A stretch of 64,000 nt of DNA from Lingula anatina (lineage: Eukaryota; Brachiopoda; Lingulata; Lingulida; Lingulidae). Below the pieces are notes generated by a model. It saw only the letters and a list, made by a program, of their open reading frames with translations. It searched no databases and was not told the DNA's origin. Positions 1 to 12,607 of this stretch are shown here, piece by piece. The stretch is from contig NW_019775970.1 in assembly GCF_001039355.2 (NCBI RefSeq), forward strand, positions 1 through 64,000, written 5' to 3'. Made by a program: the position numbers and the translations under genes. Numbering within the stretch: position 1 is the first letter of the stretch; each line of letters opens with the position of its first letter.

Positions 1-1769
1 ACTCGTGTAACTAATAGGTCTTTTATAGTTAATCCATCTACCTCAATATCTCTAGTGTCCTATTCTGACCTTTCAAAATATCCATGAATGTATTCGAAGA
101 CATTTGTTTTGCGTGCAGCTGTACCGCATAAAAGGAAAAAAAGTCACAATAAAGAAGGCATGGTCATTTTAATATTCACGAGCTTCTAGCGTAAGATATT
201 TTTTTAAATTTAGCTGTCGATGTCTTTTACAAGCCTGACAGCATAAAGAGTTTCTTTTGTCACTTGGTAGCCTAACCTATATGAAATAAAGTTGGATGTT
301 TACATTTTAATTTTAAGTTGCATGTGTTTTATTTTGAAACTTTTATTGGTTTTCATTGCATATCATTTATCATATCCACATTGCATTAATCAAACTTTTA
401 GAGGTTTGTGCTTTATTAAATTTCGAACTCGTTTTGCTCTTTTGTGTACCCTTTATTTTATGTAAATATTTTTAGGTGGTGATACGTTTTCTTTTTAAGG
501 TCATAGACACCTTCAACCTTTTGGTTGCTGTGTATTAATAAACTTATTATATTAAGCCCCAAGGAAGTCCAATATGACGGACTTGCCTTTCTAGGACTCC
601 GATAGCGATGATATCGCGTCAATCACTCAGAAAAAAAGTGTTGCCCTATGGTATTAAAAATCAAGCGAGGTTATCAAAACAGCTTAGGCAGATCATAAGT
701 GAGACATCCGCTAGTGTGTGACTGCCTGTGCGTCTGTCTATCTGTCTATTTGTCTGTTCATCTATCTATCTATCTATCTATCCATCTATCTATCTATCTA
801 TCTATCTATCCATCTATCTATCTATCTATCACAAAAGAGGCAATTTGCTTTAACGGTTTTCAAATGTTTGACAACAGTCCTATTTTTGTCTTATAGACCG
901 TATGAAATGTAATTTGATGTTAACATCCAGTGGTACATATATCTGCTTTTAAAAATGAAGGTAACATGGAATTGGCAAAATGTCGAATAGGGGACACGTG
1001 TGACTAATAATTTTCATCCCGAGAATACTGCGAAATGATGGTATTAAAATACACCACTCTCTCTTTAAAAAAATAACATTACAAAATAGATCATGATTAA
1101 AACACGTACGCTTTAATAAAAACATTAGCAGACGGCTCGGTTTTTTTCACTTGAAAGCTTTCGATCAATGACTTTCATTGAAAATACTAATGAATAGACG
1201 ATTAAAAAGAAACTGTTACAGCTAGGGGGACTTCTGGTAGAGGGTTCAGTGTAGATTTTTCCTCGGATGAGATTAACATCTTGACAGCAGTATCACGACC
1301 TAGGCCTAAGCGAGTTGAATGGAAGATTTTGTCCAAGCATCTTTTTCCTAACCACTGAGTTAGGATGAAGGTGTAGTTACATGTACTGTACATTTACAAG
1401 ACGTGATCAAAGAGAAAAATTTACCTCCATGTGTGTGAAATAAAGCAAATTCAGTGATTGAATACGTACTGATAGTAAGCAAGCAGCATCGTTCACAATA
1501 GGTCTCTTAACATGCGACTTTCCTACAAACGGACATGCGAGAATGACCCCTGCCGCCACGTGTGGAGACAAAAGGCAGGTTCGGGTGGAATATAAGGGAG
1601 GCAATACTACAGGGAACTGCACGGCTGCAGATATTTGCTGAGCGAGCTGGCTACGCGAAGTTTGCCAACATTTCTTTGAGCTGCAGGGATCCAAACGGTT
1701 ACGCTCGCCAGCCACGCTCGTCGAGGACTGCCCTATAATTATGAACACTTGGGGTTCTAGGTATTACGG
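1..1769. repeat. Segmental direct duplication, left copy (partner 55347-57056)
   Basis: This stretch reads almost base for base like 55347-57056 in the same orientation, including the tract at 1200-1740. The first ~1050 bases are a flank block (block F) that recurs downstream of gene A, upstream of the signal exons of C, H and I, and on the minus strand near 29.7-30.3 kb. No convincing gene is seen; short open frames over the TATC tract are low-complexity. The window start matches the region just 3' of gene B, so another A/B-type EF-hand gene may lie just left of the window (inference). Confidence 0.8.
761..830. repeat. (TATC)n microsatellite
   Basis: Near-perfect tetranucleotide run interrupted by two CCATC units. 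Cognate tracts occupy the same place in other copies of block F (7690-7735 degenerate, 56108-56142). Confidence 0.95.
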
Positions 1770-1778
1770 TAGGGAGGT

Positions 1779-3130
1779 AAAACCTTTAACCGCTAGTGCG
1801 TATTTTCTAAACTACTAATCATGTTAGTTATGGCATCTGGAATGAAAATCACTATTCATTGTAATTAACTCCTGTAATGTAATCATTTATTAATGAAAGC
1901 ACATGATACTTTCTGTGTCGAAAGTGGCTGAAAAAATGAAAAGGCTTTGCAGTAAGAAACGATAAATTGCAGTTGGATCTCTCTGAGTTGTACATATAGC
2001 CATGTATTTGTGTGTTTTTATAGTGGATGCCACACAGTTAACTGCTGCGATGAGTAAAATGGCGTATAAAATAAACTAAGAAAAAACATATCGTTGGAAG
2101 CCCGCATGACAAACTTAACTGCTACGTAAATATAAACATACATAGAAAAGCCCGTCCCAGAATTACTGATAAGAATTAAAGTCACAGTGGGGTAGCTTAC
2201 ACCTGAAATAATCGTAATATAATAAAGATTGAATTAGCGGAAATAAATAGTATAGTGAACATATATAAATATAGCAGTTCACCTTAGTTAAACCAAATGC
2301 GCTGAAAGCAACGGGAAGAAATATAAAAAGTAAGAGGGGAATATTAAATATCTGCGCTTTTTTTCTGTCTTTACCTAAATATGTAGACATTCATTTCGTA
2401 GTCATTATTTTATCCAATAAAATTATTGGGAAAATGGGCATGCGCAATAAAGGAAAGAATGAATAAATACTCTGCGTCACTCGTGATGAGAATAAAGCAT
2501 CGCTCTGCAAAGGACAATAAATGTTTTATCAGAAACCACCCGGCGTGTTCGGAGCATAAGCTTTACAGGTAAAGGATCAGCATATGGTACGAATCATGAT
2601 TTTCAGAAAAAAGTACTTATACTGCAAGTATTTCTACTTTGAGTTGAAACAATGGATTGGTACAGTTTAGTGGCAGACAAAGCAGAATGATGGCTTTTAT
2701 GTGCTTTATTCGGCTAATTTTGAAGAAATTTAAGTCTGTGTCTAAATAAGTAAAACGATGGGTAGTTGACCTTGGATTGCATATTTATGTGCAATCGCAT
2801 CACGAGTTGTTAAATTATATAGGAATGGCCACAAATATTACCATGTCTTTATTGCTGCACATTAATAGCGGTAGAAACATGTTGCACGGAATTTTAGACG
2901 GCTTGCAGCTCTGACACAACCAAAGTTGTTTGAATTATTGTGGATACTTTCGGTACACTTACACTTACAACATAATCAACAAAATTGTCCTTTAATATGG
3001 ATCTGTTTTCAAAAAATTTTTTCTTGCTACTTACTTGAATTATCAGATAAAACCAGGATGTCCTCCTTAGCTCCTTAAAGATTATTTAGTGTCTATTTTG
3101 GGACTTTGAGAACCGTAAGTAAAGCATTAC
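1779..3130 (+). repeat. Dispersed repeat R1 (unclassified), copy 1
   Basis: An AT-rich unit recurs near 9090-10650 (-), 30380-31480 (-), 31700-32200 (+), 52430-53670 (+) and 58640-59740 (+). Recognisable marks are the tract around 2411-2440 with an inverted CCAATAAAATTATTGG core, followed by GGGCATGCGC, and the later tract with GATGGGTAGTTGA. The second half contains internal degenerate repeats of about 150-250 bases. No open frame of note. It could be a non-autonomous transposon or simply part of the amplified gene flank; no terminal repeats were found. Confidence 0.6.
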
Positions 3131-3704
3131 AAAAGTATATGGCTGTTATAAGTGATAAAATAACCATAGCATACGTTTTTTTTTTGGTATCTTTATTTCC
3201 CAAATTAACCTCATAGAGTAAAGATTGATTAGTAACTGCTTAGTAAGATAAACGTCTCCCCTTGCTGCAGATACGCTCTTCAAGAGATAATACCATAATT
3301 CTGACAGGTTTTTTCTTAGTCGGTCTTACTCCTAGTCTTTGTCGGTTCACATTTGGCAGTTTTATGAGTGGACTGTTAAATCAGAGAGTGATTTATGCCC
3401 TATGTTTTAAACAGGGTTCACACCAGGAGATCTTGGGTCCCTGTTAGGAGCCAAGGTAGCTAGCTGCTCAATATTTCTGCAAGTAATCTGTTTGAAGGAG
3501 CATTGATTTCCTTAGAGACAATTCATAACAGAGGTTAATTTTACAAATTCAAAGCTTCTAGAAATGGATAAATGGGTATTTGGAAAAATAATGTTTGTAT
3601 ATTTATATACTTTGAATAATTGTATTTTATTTGAATACCAAAAGGTGTGTTATTCATTTTTTTTTTTAATTACAGGTTATCTTCTGACCCATATTCAATA
3701 AAGA
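3131..3704 (+). promoter_or_regulatory. Upstream region of gene A with a 5'-UTR intron acceptor
   Basis: The segment is shared with the upstream region of gene B (53640-54180), and part recurs in reverse near 30.25-30.45 kb. A pyrimidine-rich tract ends in TTACAG at 3675, 29 bases before the ATG; the same tract and AG precede the ATG of gene B. This suggests an intron in the 5' UTR whose first exon lies further upstream (inference). No clear TATA box was fixed. Confidence 0.4.
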
Positions 3705-6102
3705 ATGTTTTCCATCAAATTCGGAGTGTTGCTGCTTTCATTTGTTCTAACCTTTGATTCGTCATGTGGAGGGAAGGTAATTCTTTAGTCTTATAATTTT
3801 CTTTCATAACCGACTTAAATGATGTGCTGGAAATTGGAGAGAGCCTCTTTAAATACAGACTTGACATTTAATATGGAATATTTCAGTTTCGAATGTATGC
3901 CTAGGTAAAAATGCATCCTTTTTTCAAAAAACTCAGATCTCATATAAGATATGTGAATGGAGAAGTGTGTAGTCAGGTGTGTCACTTCCAATTCACTGAA
4001 TTCCAGGTTTGTTGCGCTGCTGCATTATGTAATATGCAGTGATTTAATTGGGTAGTGCTCCTTTGGGCAGGTCAAAGCTTGGCTTTGGCAAAGCATGGTT
4101 CTTCCAAAAAAGTATCCATATGTCGGTAACTACTGCATAGAAGAATTTGAAATTTGGCATGCAAGTGGTCAGTTTTGCAAGGTGTAAAATGAGCTATGCA
4201 CTGCTCCGCAAATTTGTTAATCTGTGGCAGAATGGCTCGAAAAAGCCAGGCATTGCCAGACAGATAATTGCGCCAAACGAAACGGTCCGCACAGTTTTAT
4301 AGAGTAATGTCCAGACTGATGCACCTACACAGAGACCACACCCAATGTATTGAAATCTTACCACCAGGGTACAGGACGTACTGTCTGTCGGGATATGTTG
4401 TTGCAACTAAACNAATGAATTGGGTACCTTGACTGTTTCTGAGTTGAACACTAAAAACTCGCGGCTTTCTTTATTGAAGTCAGTTTTCACCTATACCGCT
4501 CAACTTGTCAAAACAGAATTTACAGACATCCAGAAGAGGCCAACAACTAAGCGTGTGCCGCGTTTAAAGTGACTTAGTTCATTAACAGCGTCGGTAATTG
4601 GAGCGGATACCACATTGGTGCCAAAACACCAATGGTGGTCATCCACGAAAACCTGAACCAGATCAAATAAAGGAATAATCTGGGAACCACTTGACTATCA
4701 TTTGACAGGGGGCACCTTAGGAACAATTTTAGGTTGCACGGTGAAATTGCCGGTACACACAGAGCACTTTTAAAAGCAGATTACTAACAGAATTAAGGGA
4801 ATGAGCAGCTACCTTGGTAATCAAAATCGCCACATTTGAACCACATAGACAATATGTGGGTAGGCCATTACTCGCCGAATCAATGGCCTACATGTCCTAC
4901 AACAAAACTGGACCAAATAGGACAGATTTTGACCGATGCCTGGAATGTTATTACAGATTTAACTCTAAAAACCTAACCCAAGGAATGCCTTGCCCCTTGA
5001 GAGCGCTGGTAGCAGACAGAAGAGGTCAAGCGTAACAGCGACCGTTACTGTGACTAGACACTGACATGGGGGTTCTTTGTGAGGCGTGTAACTCTTTTAC
5101 AGGAAATAATTTGGAAAATATGGAGATCCAAAATATCTCTTTTAATTGTTGTCGTATGACATAGAATAGGCAATGTGTTTTTGTTTGCTTCTCTGGCGAA
5201 TTCCATTAATTAACTGAAGACACAATGACATCAAAAGGATAATTAAAAGTTATTAAAACCCAATTTTAAGCCTTATTTTCATTTATCAGTCAGCAAAATA
5301 GGAAAAAACTGATGAAAAATGATTTGGAAAAAAATATTCCATATTAAATGTCAAGTCTGTAGCATAAGCCCATAATGACGGTTGAGGTTATCGTGTAGTT
5401 CAGTACACAGAGAGACTACAATGTAGCATGATGTTGCCATCAAAATTATATGACAAATATTTTGTGATTCTAATTAATTTAATAAAAGCGTTAATGTAGC
5501 CTTTTAGTAGCAGGAATTTTAGTGATCTCTTCAATTTAAAATGTAATTTTTTTATCCAGGTTGCAGAGGATAACAAAGATTTTACTCCGTATTGGCTTAA
5601 GAAATTCAAAACATTCTTTGACATCTGTGACGTCAATAAGGACGGCAATGTAACGAAGGAGGAGTACATTGATTTGTCCACAGAGCGAGCTGCACTGCCA
5701 TCCTGGAGAGTTAAGGCAGTCAATGGTTTAATGACCATGGCCTATAAGACCTGGTGGTCGAATGAATACACCGACTTTAAGACGTCTATTGCATTTGAGG
5801 ATTGGGTTCAGTCTATTGAAAAGGTTTCCGGCTCTACCAGTGATATACATGCAGTCTTCGAATGGGCTATGGATTTTTTCCATATTGTTGACCTCGACTG
5901 CAGCGAGGACTTAACGCTTAGTGAGTACTCTAAATTCCTTGATATATATCGCAGCACGGCGAATAAAAGGGCCGTTTTCCATGTCATTGACAGGGATGGT
6001 GATAACGTCATTGATGCTAAGGAGTTCACGTATGGGGTATATCATTTTTCCTTCGACCAAGCTGCCAACTCCGCTGCTTATATTTTTGGCTCACGAGATT
6101 GA
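3705..6102 (+). CDS. Gene A: secreted SCP-like EF-hand protein
   Basis: Two coding exons: 3705-3776 (24 codons, hydrophobic signal peptide MFSIKFGVLLLSFVLTF...) and 5560-6102, joined by a phase-0 GT-AG intron. The predicted precursor is 204 aa. Calcium loops are visible at about residues 48-59 (DVNKDGNVTKEE), 135-146 (DLDCSEDLTLSE, weaker) and 168-179 (DRDGDNVIDAKE). The region where a second EF-hand would lie is instead a Trp-rich segment (WWSNEY). Three working loops with loop 2 lost is the pattern of sarcoplasmic calcium-binding proteins and photoproteins; membership is inferred from pattern only. Export from the cell is predicted from the signal peptide. The intron carries a transposon (3856-5359). 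Closest relative here is gene B. The start is supported by its position right after a conserved splice acceptor. A possible AATAAA lies at 6592. Confidence 0.85.
3856..5359. mobile_element. Tc1/mariner-like element in the intron of gene A
   Basis: Terminal inverted repeats begin CAGACTTGACATTTAATATG on the left and mirror it on the right, flanked by TA on both sides (3854-3855 and 5360-5361). The matching intron of gene B lacks the element, which gives an empty site. Interior frames are broken; 4190-5040 may hold transposase remains but I cannot prove it. Its left-end segment recurs at 43280-43552 (reverse) and partly at 23470-23600. The TIR resembles that of 24625-26157. One ambiguous base sits at 4413. 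Confidence 0.75.
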
Positions 6103-6274
6103 AATCGATTTGGGTAAAAAGCAAGTCAATGGATTTCCATTTAATTTTGGTTGCGGGATGACTTTTCTGATATTTCACAGTGTATTCTTGCCTGTCGCAA
6201 TATTTATTTAAAAACGTATCCGCTTTTGAAATGTATCATATTTCATTTAATTTGAATTTTTCAAGTAAATGCTT

Positions 6275-6366
6275 CAGGCCTACGCAACTACCACTAAATG
6301 ATCCTGAATTCACCGGTAGATCGGACCACAATATCCGTTTTCAAGTCTGGTAGTTGGGTAGGCCTG
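6275..6366. mobile_element. 92-bp MITE with perfect 5-bp target duplication
   Basis: Begins CAGGCCTACGCAACTACCA and ends with its near reverse complement; flanked on both sides by TGCTT (6270-6274, 6367-6371). It is the short form of the element at 22614-23165. Lies in the 3' flank of gene A. Confidence 0.85.
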
Positions 6367-6379
6367 TGCTTCAAGCATT

Positions 6380-8417
6380 CAAATTGCTTTGACTCATATT
6401 TAGTGTACTGGGTATTTGAATAAATGGATTCCATTCTTTTATCTTTGAACTATCTATTTTCATTCAGAAATATTTTATATGAGAGAGCAAACAAGGAAAC
6501 ATGTATCCTAAAATTTAACATCCAAACATTTTTATCCTTGTGTTTTTCACATTGCGATCGCCTGTCTTGATAACACAAAAAGCTTTAAATTAATAAACAT
6601 GACGTAAAGTTGCTTATTTTCTCACGAATCGCGCTTATTATAAATGCATGTCATTTTCTTTAAATATATGTCAGCAAATTCCCAAACTGCTGGATCAAAT
6701 AAAGAGTGTAAATGTAAGCTGGTCGAGTATTTCCGCTGATTATAGTGTCTACACTAGTATATGTATATATATTACTCGTGTTACTAATAGGTCTTTTATT
6801 GTTAATCCATCTACAGGTACTTCAGGTGTCCTCTTCTGATCTTTCAAAATATCCATGAATGTTTTCGAAGAAATTTGTTTTGCGTGCAACTGTCCTGTAT
6901 ATAAGTAAAAAAAAGTCACAATAAAGAAGGCATGGTCATTTTAATGTTCGCAAGCTTCTAGCGTAAGATATTTTTTTTTTAATTCTGCTGTCGATGTCTT
7001 TCACAAGCCTGACAGCATAATGAGCTTCTTTTGTCACATGGTAGCCTATCCTATATGAAATAAAGTTCGATGTTTACATTTACGATGATGGATGGCAGAG
7101 CTCTGTGCATCATTCTTTGCGAAAATAAAAAAAGGAAAACGACAGAGACAAGCTGAATTACCAATTTACTTGCAAACCAGACAGAAAAAGGCATAACCAG
7201 TGATAATTTAGTGTACCAAAATTCAGAACCGAACGTTTTAAAAATAGCTTTATTTCGTTTTCCTTTCAAAATTTAGGGATCGGTGTTTCATTCTAGAACT
7301 TATCTTGGTCCTCATTGCATATCATTTATCATATCTCCATTGCATTTATCAAACTTTAGAGTTTTGTGCTTTATTTATTTTAGAACTTATTTTGCTCTTT
7401 TGTATACCCTTCATTTTATGTAAATATTTTAGATGGTGATATGTATTCTTCTCAAGGTCATGAACACCTTCAACCTTTCGTTACTGTGTATAAATAAACT
7501 TCTTATATTAAGCCCCGAGGAAGTCCAATATGAAGGATTTGCTTTACTAAGACTCTGATAGCGATAAGAAATCACATAAATCACTCAGAAAATTAGTGTT
7601 GCCCAGTGGTATTAACAATCAAGCGTGGTTATCAAAACAGCTTAGGCAGATCATTAAGTGTGTTATCTGCTGGTGTCTGTCTGTCTATTTGTCTGTCCAT
7701 CCATCCATCTATTTATCTATCCATCTATCTATCACAAAAGAGACAATCTGTTTGAACGATTTTCAAATGTTTGTCAACAGGATGTCCTATTTTGTCTTAT
7801 AGCCCGCATTAAATGTAGTTTGATGTTTACATCCAGTGATACAAATGTATGTTTTTGAAAATGGAAGTGTAAGATGATTGGTAACATGTCGGATAAGGGA
7901 CAGGCGTGACTAATAATGTTCATCCCGACAATCGTTATTTTAATACACCACTTTCATTGAAACAAATAGTAGATAATACTGGGTTCTGTAAGAGAAGCAA
8001 CAAACCTCTGGTAAGTTAAGGTAAATAGAATTATATATTGATGGATATAGTCTGTATTGAATGTGTCAACAACTTCAGTCATTTCAACCACTTTAAGATC
8101 CAATGTTCACGAACATTGGAATTTCAGTTGATCGACCGAACTCCGAAGCGTTTATGGTACAAACCTTATGATATTGCACTGTCTGTGTGCTGTAAAGGTT
8201 GCCACATGTAGACCTACCAAAATACAGGCACTGTTTTTTGTTGATTCCAGATTACATATTTAAGTACCTATGTATGCAAAGCCAAGCAATAGTATTTTCT
8301 TATATGAAGGGTGTTGTATAAATTTGTATTTCACACTCGATGAACGTTGTACAGTTTAGTTTAAGTTGTTTGTTACTTTTGTTTTAGAAACCTGAACAAT
8401 ACAGAATCCATATAAGA
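6380..8417 (+). repeat. Gene A 3' flank and block F, leading into signal exon C
   Basis: 6380-6770 recurs as 32210-32640 and is the 3' flank of A-type genes. 6770-7970 is a copy of block F (compare 1-1050 and 55347-56350). 7970-8400 recurs upstream of the signal exons of G, H and I and ends in TTTTGTTTTAG, a probable 5'-UTR intron acceptor. No gene is seen between 6103 and 8417. Confidence 0.65.
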
Positions 8418-8492
8418 ATGTCCTCAATTAATCTGAAAGTTCTTCTCCTTCTTATGGTTGTTCAGAATAACTGCTCTTCGAAGAAAGTAAAG
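8418..8492 (+). pseudogene. Gene C: lone signal-peptide exon, second exon missing
   Basis: 75 nt open from ATG encode 25 residues starting MSSINLKVLLLLMVV, followed by a GTAGGT donor, exactly like exon 1 of genes G, H and I. The downstream sequence follows the family intron to about 9090, then changes abruptly into repeat R1 in reverse; no mature-protein exon is found before the next family member. I read this as a gene that lost exon 2 through replacement by repeat DNA. The exon itself has no lesion, so recent loss, or splicing to something unknown, is possible. Confidence 0.75.
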
Positions 8493-8784
8493 GTAGGTCC
8501 AGACACGAATTTGTTATTGTACTTTGAATCTTTAAAGAAGCTAGACTACTTTAAATCGGGTGTCTACAAGAATCATAAACTGCTACTGTAAACAGTGAAG
8601 GGACAACAAAGTTATAAGAAACACAGAGCACATTTTGTAACGCATAAAAAATTATAAAGGATGCATGTAGTTCAGTGTACCTGTACTACTGTAAATAGAA
8701 CCAATTTTATAACAGGATATGAGCACAGGATTTAAAGCATAATGTTAAAAAGGTATACTGCAAGAAACCACGCTAGTCACTTGG

Positions 8785-8997
8785 ACCCCATTTCCAGAGA
8801 TTACATCGATCTACTTTAGATCGACCTAACTCCCTGGGGGTTCACGCTAAATAGCTGTCAGCCGGGCGGACACAAAAGTTAATTACCCCCTTACAGCTTG
8901 TAGTAGGCGGGACGGACATTTAAGCCGGAATATCTGACAGTAATCTAGTGAGACTCCCCGCGGGGATAGATCGATCTAAAAGCTCTGGGAATACAGC
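8785..8997. mobile_element. 213-bp MITE in the intron of C
   Basis: Flanked by CTTGG duplicates (8780-8784 and 8998-9002); gene G's intron shows the uninterrupted CACTTGGTCATTGG. Ends carry inverted TTCCCAGAG-like and AGATCGATCTA motifs. A related copy lies in the intron of H (41071-41277). Confidence 0.75.
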
Positions 8998-9089
8998 CTT
9001 GGTCATTGGGGTTTGGATTAAACTGATAAGGTGCTTCTATAAAAACAAACAATTAAAGTTAGGATGAACAATAGGCAATGTTTGTTTCA

Positions 9090-10650
9090 TAGTATTTATT
9101 TTATTATTATTATTATATTACCGCTAGAAATGTGCAGCAATAAAAACATGGTAATATTCACATTTATGGCCACACCTATAAAATTTAACAATCCGTGATA
9201 AAATTTTATATAAATATGCAGTCTGACTTCAACTACCCATCACTTCTTCATTTGGACACAGACTTGCAGTAATAGTACGTTTTCTGAAAATCGTGTTTCG
9301 TGCCATATGCTGATACCATACAATTTCATATAAATATGCAATTCAAGGTCAACTACCCATCGTTTTCTTCATTTGGACACAGACTTAATTCTCTTCAAAA
9401 TTATCCGAATAAAGTACATAGAGGCCATCAAACTGCTCCGTCTACCACTAAAATGTACCAACTCATAGTTTCAACTCAAAGTAGCAATACATGCAGTATT
9501 AGTACTTTTTTTCTGAAAATCATGTTTCGTACAATATGCTGATCCCTAAGGGCCCTATTTCACACAGACCACGAATCCCACGAATTGCCAGGAATTAACA
9601 AATTTCAGGATTCGTAAGGACTCGTGAGATTTTGCCAACTTTCTGGTCTAATTCCACACGCTCACGATTCAGTTACGATACAGGTACGATAGTGTTACGA
9701 ATATTCATGAGATTCGGCTGGAGTCGTGAGATTTTGCCAATTTTCTGGTCCAATTCGACACGCTCTACGATTCAGTTACGATACAGGTGCGATAGTGTTA
9801 CGAATATTCTTGAGATTCGGCTGGAATCGCAAGAATATTGTCCAGAAATTCACTACGATTTTTTGGAATCGGGAGTTCGTGGCCAAAACTTTGAACAGCT
9901 CAAAATTTTTGCCACGAATGCCCGATTGATCAAGAATTGCAAGAACTGACTACGATTATATACGAATCTGTTAAGAACTGATTACGATTCAACCACGAAT
10001 CCTGAAATTTTCAATTCCTGGCGATTCGTGGGATTAGTGGTCTGTGTGAAATAGGGGCATCAAAGTTTTTGCAACCAATTCCTGTTGGCCAAGAAGTGCA
10101 AGAACTGACTACGAACACATACGAATCTGTTAAGAACTTCACGAACTGATTACGATTCAACCACGAATCGTAAAATTTGTCAATTCATGGCCATTCGTGG
10201 GATTCGTGGTCTGTGTGAAATAGGGGCATTACCTGTAAAGCTTATGCTCCGAACGCGCCGGGTGGTTTCTGATAAAAACCTTTATTGTCCTTTGCAGAGC
10301 GATACTTTATTTTCATCTCGAGTGACGCAGAGTATTTCTTCATACTTTCCGTTATTGCGCATGCCCATTTTCCCAATAATTTTATTGGATAAAATTGTGA
10401 ATACGATATGAGTGTCTACATATGTAGGTAAAGACGGATAAAAAAAAGCGAAGATATTTAATGTTCCTCTCTTCCTTTCTGTATTTCTTCCCTTTGCTTT
10501 CAGCTCATATGGTTTAACTTAGGTGAACTGCTATATTTATATATGTACACTTAATATTTCTGCTGATTCAATCTTTATTATATTACGATTACTTCAGATG
10601 TAATCTACACCATTGTGACTTAAATTCTAATCATTAATTCTGGGATGGGG
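9090..10650 (-). repeat. Repeat R1, reverse copy, split by a MITE
   Basis: Matches R1 in reverse (compare 2100-3060 and 52430-53400). It is interrupted at 9549-10230 by a MITE; in the copy near 31050 the surrounding R1 sequence is continuous. No gene seen. A short (TA)n run follows at 10672-10688. Confidence 0.65.
9549..10230. mobile_element. MITE with TIRs of about 60-70 bp and internal ACGAAT-type repeats
   Basis: The left end runs CCCTATTTCACACAGACCAC and the right end mirrors it. An extra copy of the right end lies at about 10000-10051, so the element contains 10052-10230 as a second terminus. Internally a unit of about 110 bases around 9610-9830 is repeated twice, with many ACGAAT/ATTCGT motifs. 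It sits inside R1 at a TA/TTA site. A decayed relative lies at 12380-12607. Confidence 0.8.
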
Positions 10651-10904
10651 ATATCTTTTACTCAACAAGTGTATATATATATATATATGTGCTACATATT
10701 ACGAAAACCGTGGAACAGGTAATTTCACTGTAAAGTACCTTGAGCTTGGTCTGCAGAAACAAAATTCAGGGCATTACTGAAATGTATGATAATCCCTGTG
10801 TATTTTAATCCACTCGTCATCGACTGGCGCGTTTTCAAGATCTTATTTTCATTTCCTTCAGTGCAAATCTATGATTCATATTGACTGCCAAGTTCAAAAA
10901 TTTC

Positions 10905-11695
10905 AATGCTGCTACTTTTGTCAATTTTTTATGATCTCCTACTTAAATTTAATTTTACAACGGTCTGGGAAATGCTATTATTTTGCCAAGGATTTGTAAG
11001 GTACTTCTGTTTTCACTGAGGTCGTCTTTTAAAATGATGGTATATTTTGGTAATACAGAGATTATCATATATTTCAGTGACCAATAAACAATATTCACAT
11101 TATAAAAGAGAGTAGGATTCCATGAACAATGGAGAATAACTGGTAACTATATATCCTAAAAAAAAAAAAAACATGAACTTATAGCCCAGTCGCTGTCAGG
11201 CTTTTGGTGTTGCAAGTTAAATCTTTACAGCATATCTGAAAAATGACATGCCTCGTCGTATAGCCTGAGTAAGAAAGTTTGTGAAACATATGACCGCAAA
11301 CAATCGATATTCTGTGTTGCCTTCTTTCTTGTTATGAATGGAACTATGAAAGTTTGTGGTACACTGGGATGGAGGTGACATAAACAAAATAATATTGCTG
11401 TCCATGCTGGAATCACTCGAGGAACTGCCTGTAAGATCACATAGTGCCATCGAAGAGAGCAACATACCCAACCAACTATTAACCATTTTTGTCGACTCTG
11501 TAACTTCAGCCTGGGAGCATCGTATACTCTGGGAGTATCGTCAAAAGGAAACATCCCCGGACAAATTGCTAAAACGTATACAAGTTTTCAGAGGAACAAT
11601 CGACGCCATATGCAGCCTTTCAATCGGTGACCTTGCCCAAGGAGTCAGATTGAGCTTCGTTACCTGCCCCGACTTACAAGTTTCAAGGCAATATA
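10905..11695. other. Left-arm segment without clear right-arm match; unassigned open frame
   Basis: A 130-codon open frame on + (11356-11748) has no motif I recognise and no obvious splice partners. The right arm appears to lack most of this segment, so it is probably an insertion. No function is proposed. Confidence 0.3.
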
Positions 11696-11990
11696 TCGAT
11701 ATGACTTGCACTACATATTTTCAGCTCATTTTTCCCTTTAATATGTAGTGAATTGACTTGTGTCATATACTACCGTAGCATTGTAATTACATATTTATGA
11801 TGATCTTTTTTCAACCCGCATACGATACTGCTACTGGAAATGTATAGAGTAGGAAGGGGGGGGGGGGAGACAGTATATCGTTCGAGATACGGTATGGTAC
11901 TTTTAACACTGTACAGCCAATAAATGAGGGGGCTCAAATATCCGAATCCATCAGACGTGTTCTGGGCATCTCTAAACATAGGATCAACAA

Positions 11991-12155
11991 GGTAAGAAGC
12001 GTGATTTTCAGCAAACCGATCATGATTGAAAGCAAATTGACTATTTGAATGACACGCTGATACATTTTTTATGCAAGAAAAGGTGTTTTGCTACAGGTTT
12101 TATATGAGAGCGATTTTAGGTAAAGACATGGTTCTGTTTTACAACGAAGGAAATG
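11991..12155 (+). other. Candidate 5' exons of the left STELLO-like gene
   Basis: A donor-like AACAAG|GTAAGA falls at 11991/11992, and a 59-nt segment 12097-12155 is bounded by CTACAG and GTGGGT. Both boundaries and the 59-nt length are kept in the right arm (50966/50967 and 50798-50856), though the DNA between has diverged. The last three bases of the 59-nt segment are ATG in both arms. Same strand as the STELLO-like exon at 19348. Likely 5'-UTR exons with the start codon at the end (inference). Confidence 0.45.
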
Positions 12156-12379
12156 GTGGGTGAATGACCTTAGATATATTTTTTATACGAACGTTGAATC
12201 AAATAAACATTAAAAAAATGTATATGGTAATGGCCACAGGGGGTTACAATTATTCCATTGCTGAAAATTCCAGGTAAGTTGTCAAAGGCAAACTATATGA
12301 TATGTAAATGGGAAAGTATACACCCCCTAAAAAAATAAATAACAACAAATAAATTAAAAATGTAAGAGAGGGATTTAAG

Positions 12380-12607
12380 AGAGTGACACAATTGTTTTTG
12401 CATTCGGGAATTCGGGGCCAAAATATTTAGCAGCTCAAAACTTTTCCCCTGATTACTTGATCTCTTACGAACAGTAATAATTTACTGAGATTAAATGAGA
12501 ATCAGTTAAGAACTAAAAACAATTAATCACGATTGAACTAAGAACCCTAAAATTATTAATCCTTGGCGGATTTTGAAATTCCTAGTGAGGGTAGAATAGG
12601 GACATAG
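12380..12607. mobile_element. Decayed MITE related to 9549-10230
   Basis: Sequence follows the right part of the 9549-10230 element (GGAATTCGGGGCCAAAA..., later AATAGGGACAT) with many substitutions. Confidence 0.5.

Noticed and set aside
699-912. Open frames of 64-65 codons rich in LSIYLSIY
   Set aside because: They are translations of the TATC microsatellite.
9610-9830. CRISPR-like repeat array
   Set aside because: Repeats belong to a MITE with TIRs in eukaryotic DNA.
11356-11748. 130-codon open frame as a gene
   Set aside because: No recognised motif, no counterpart in the right arm, no family; kept only as unassigned DNA.
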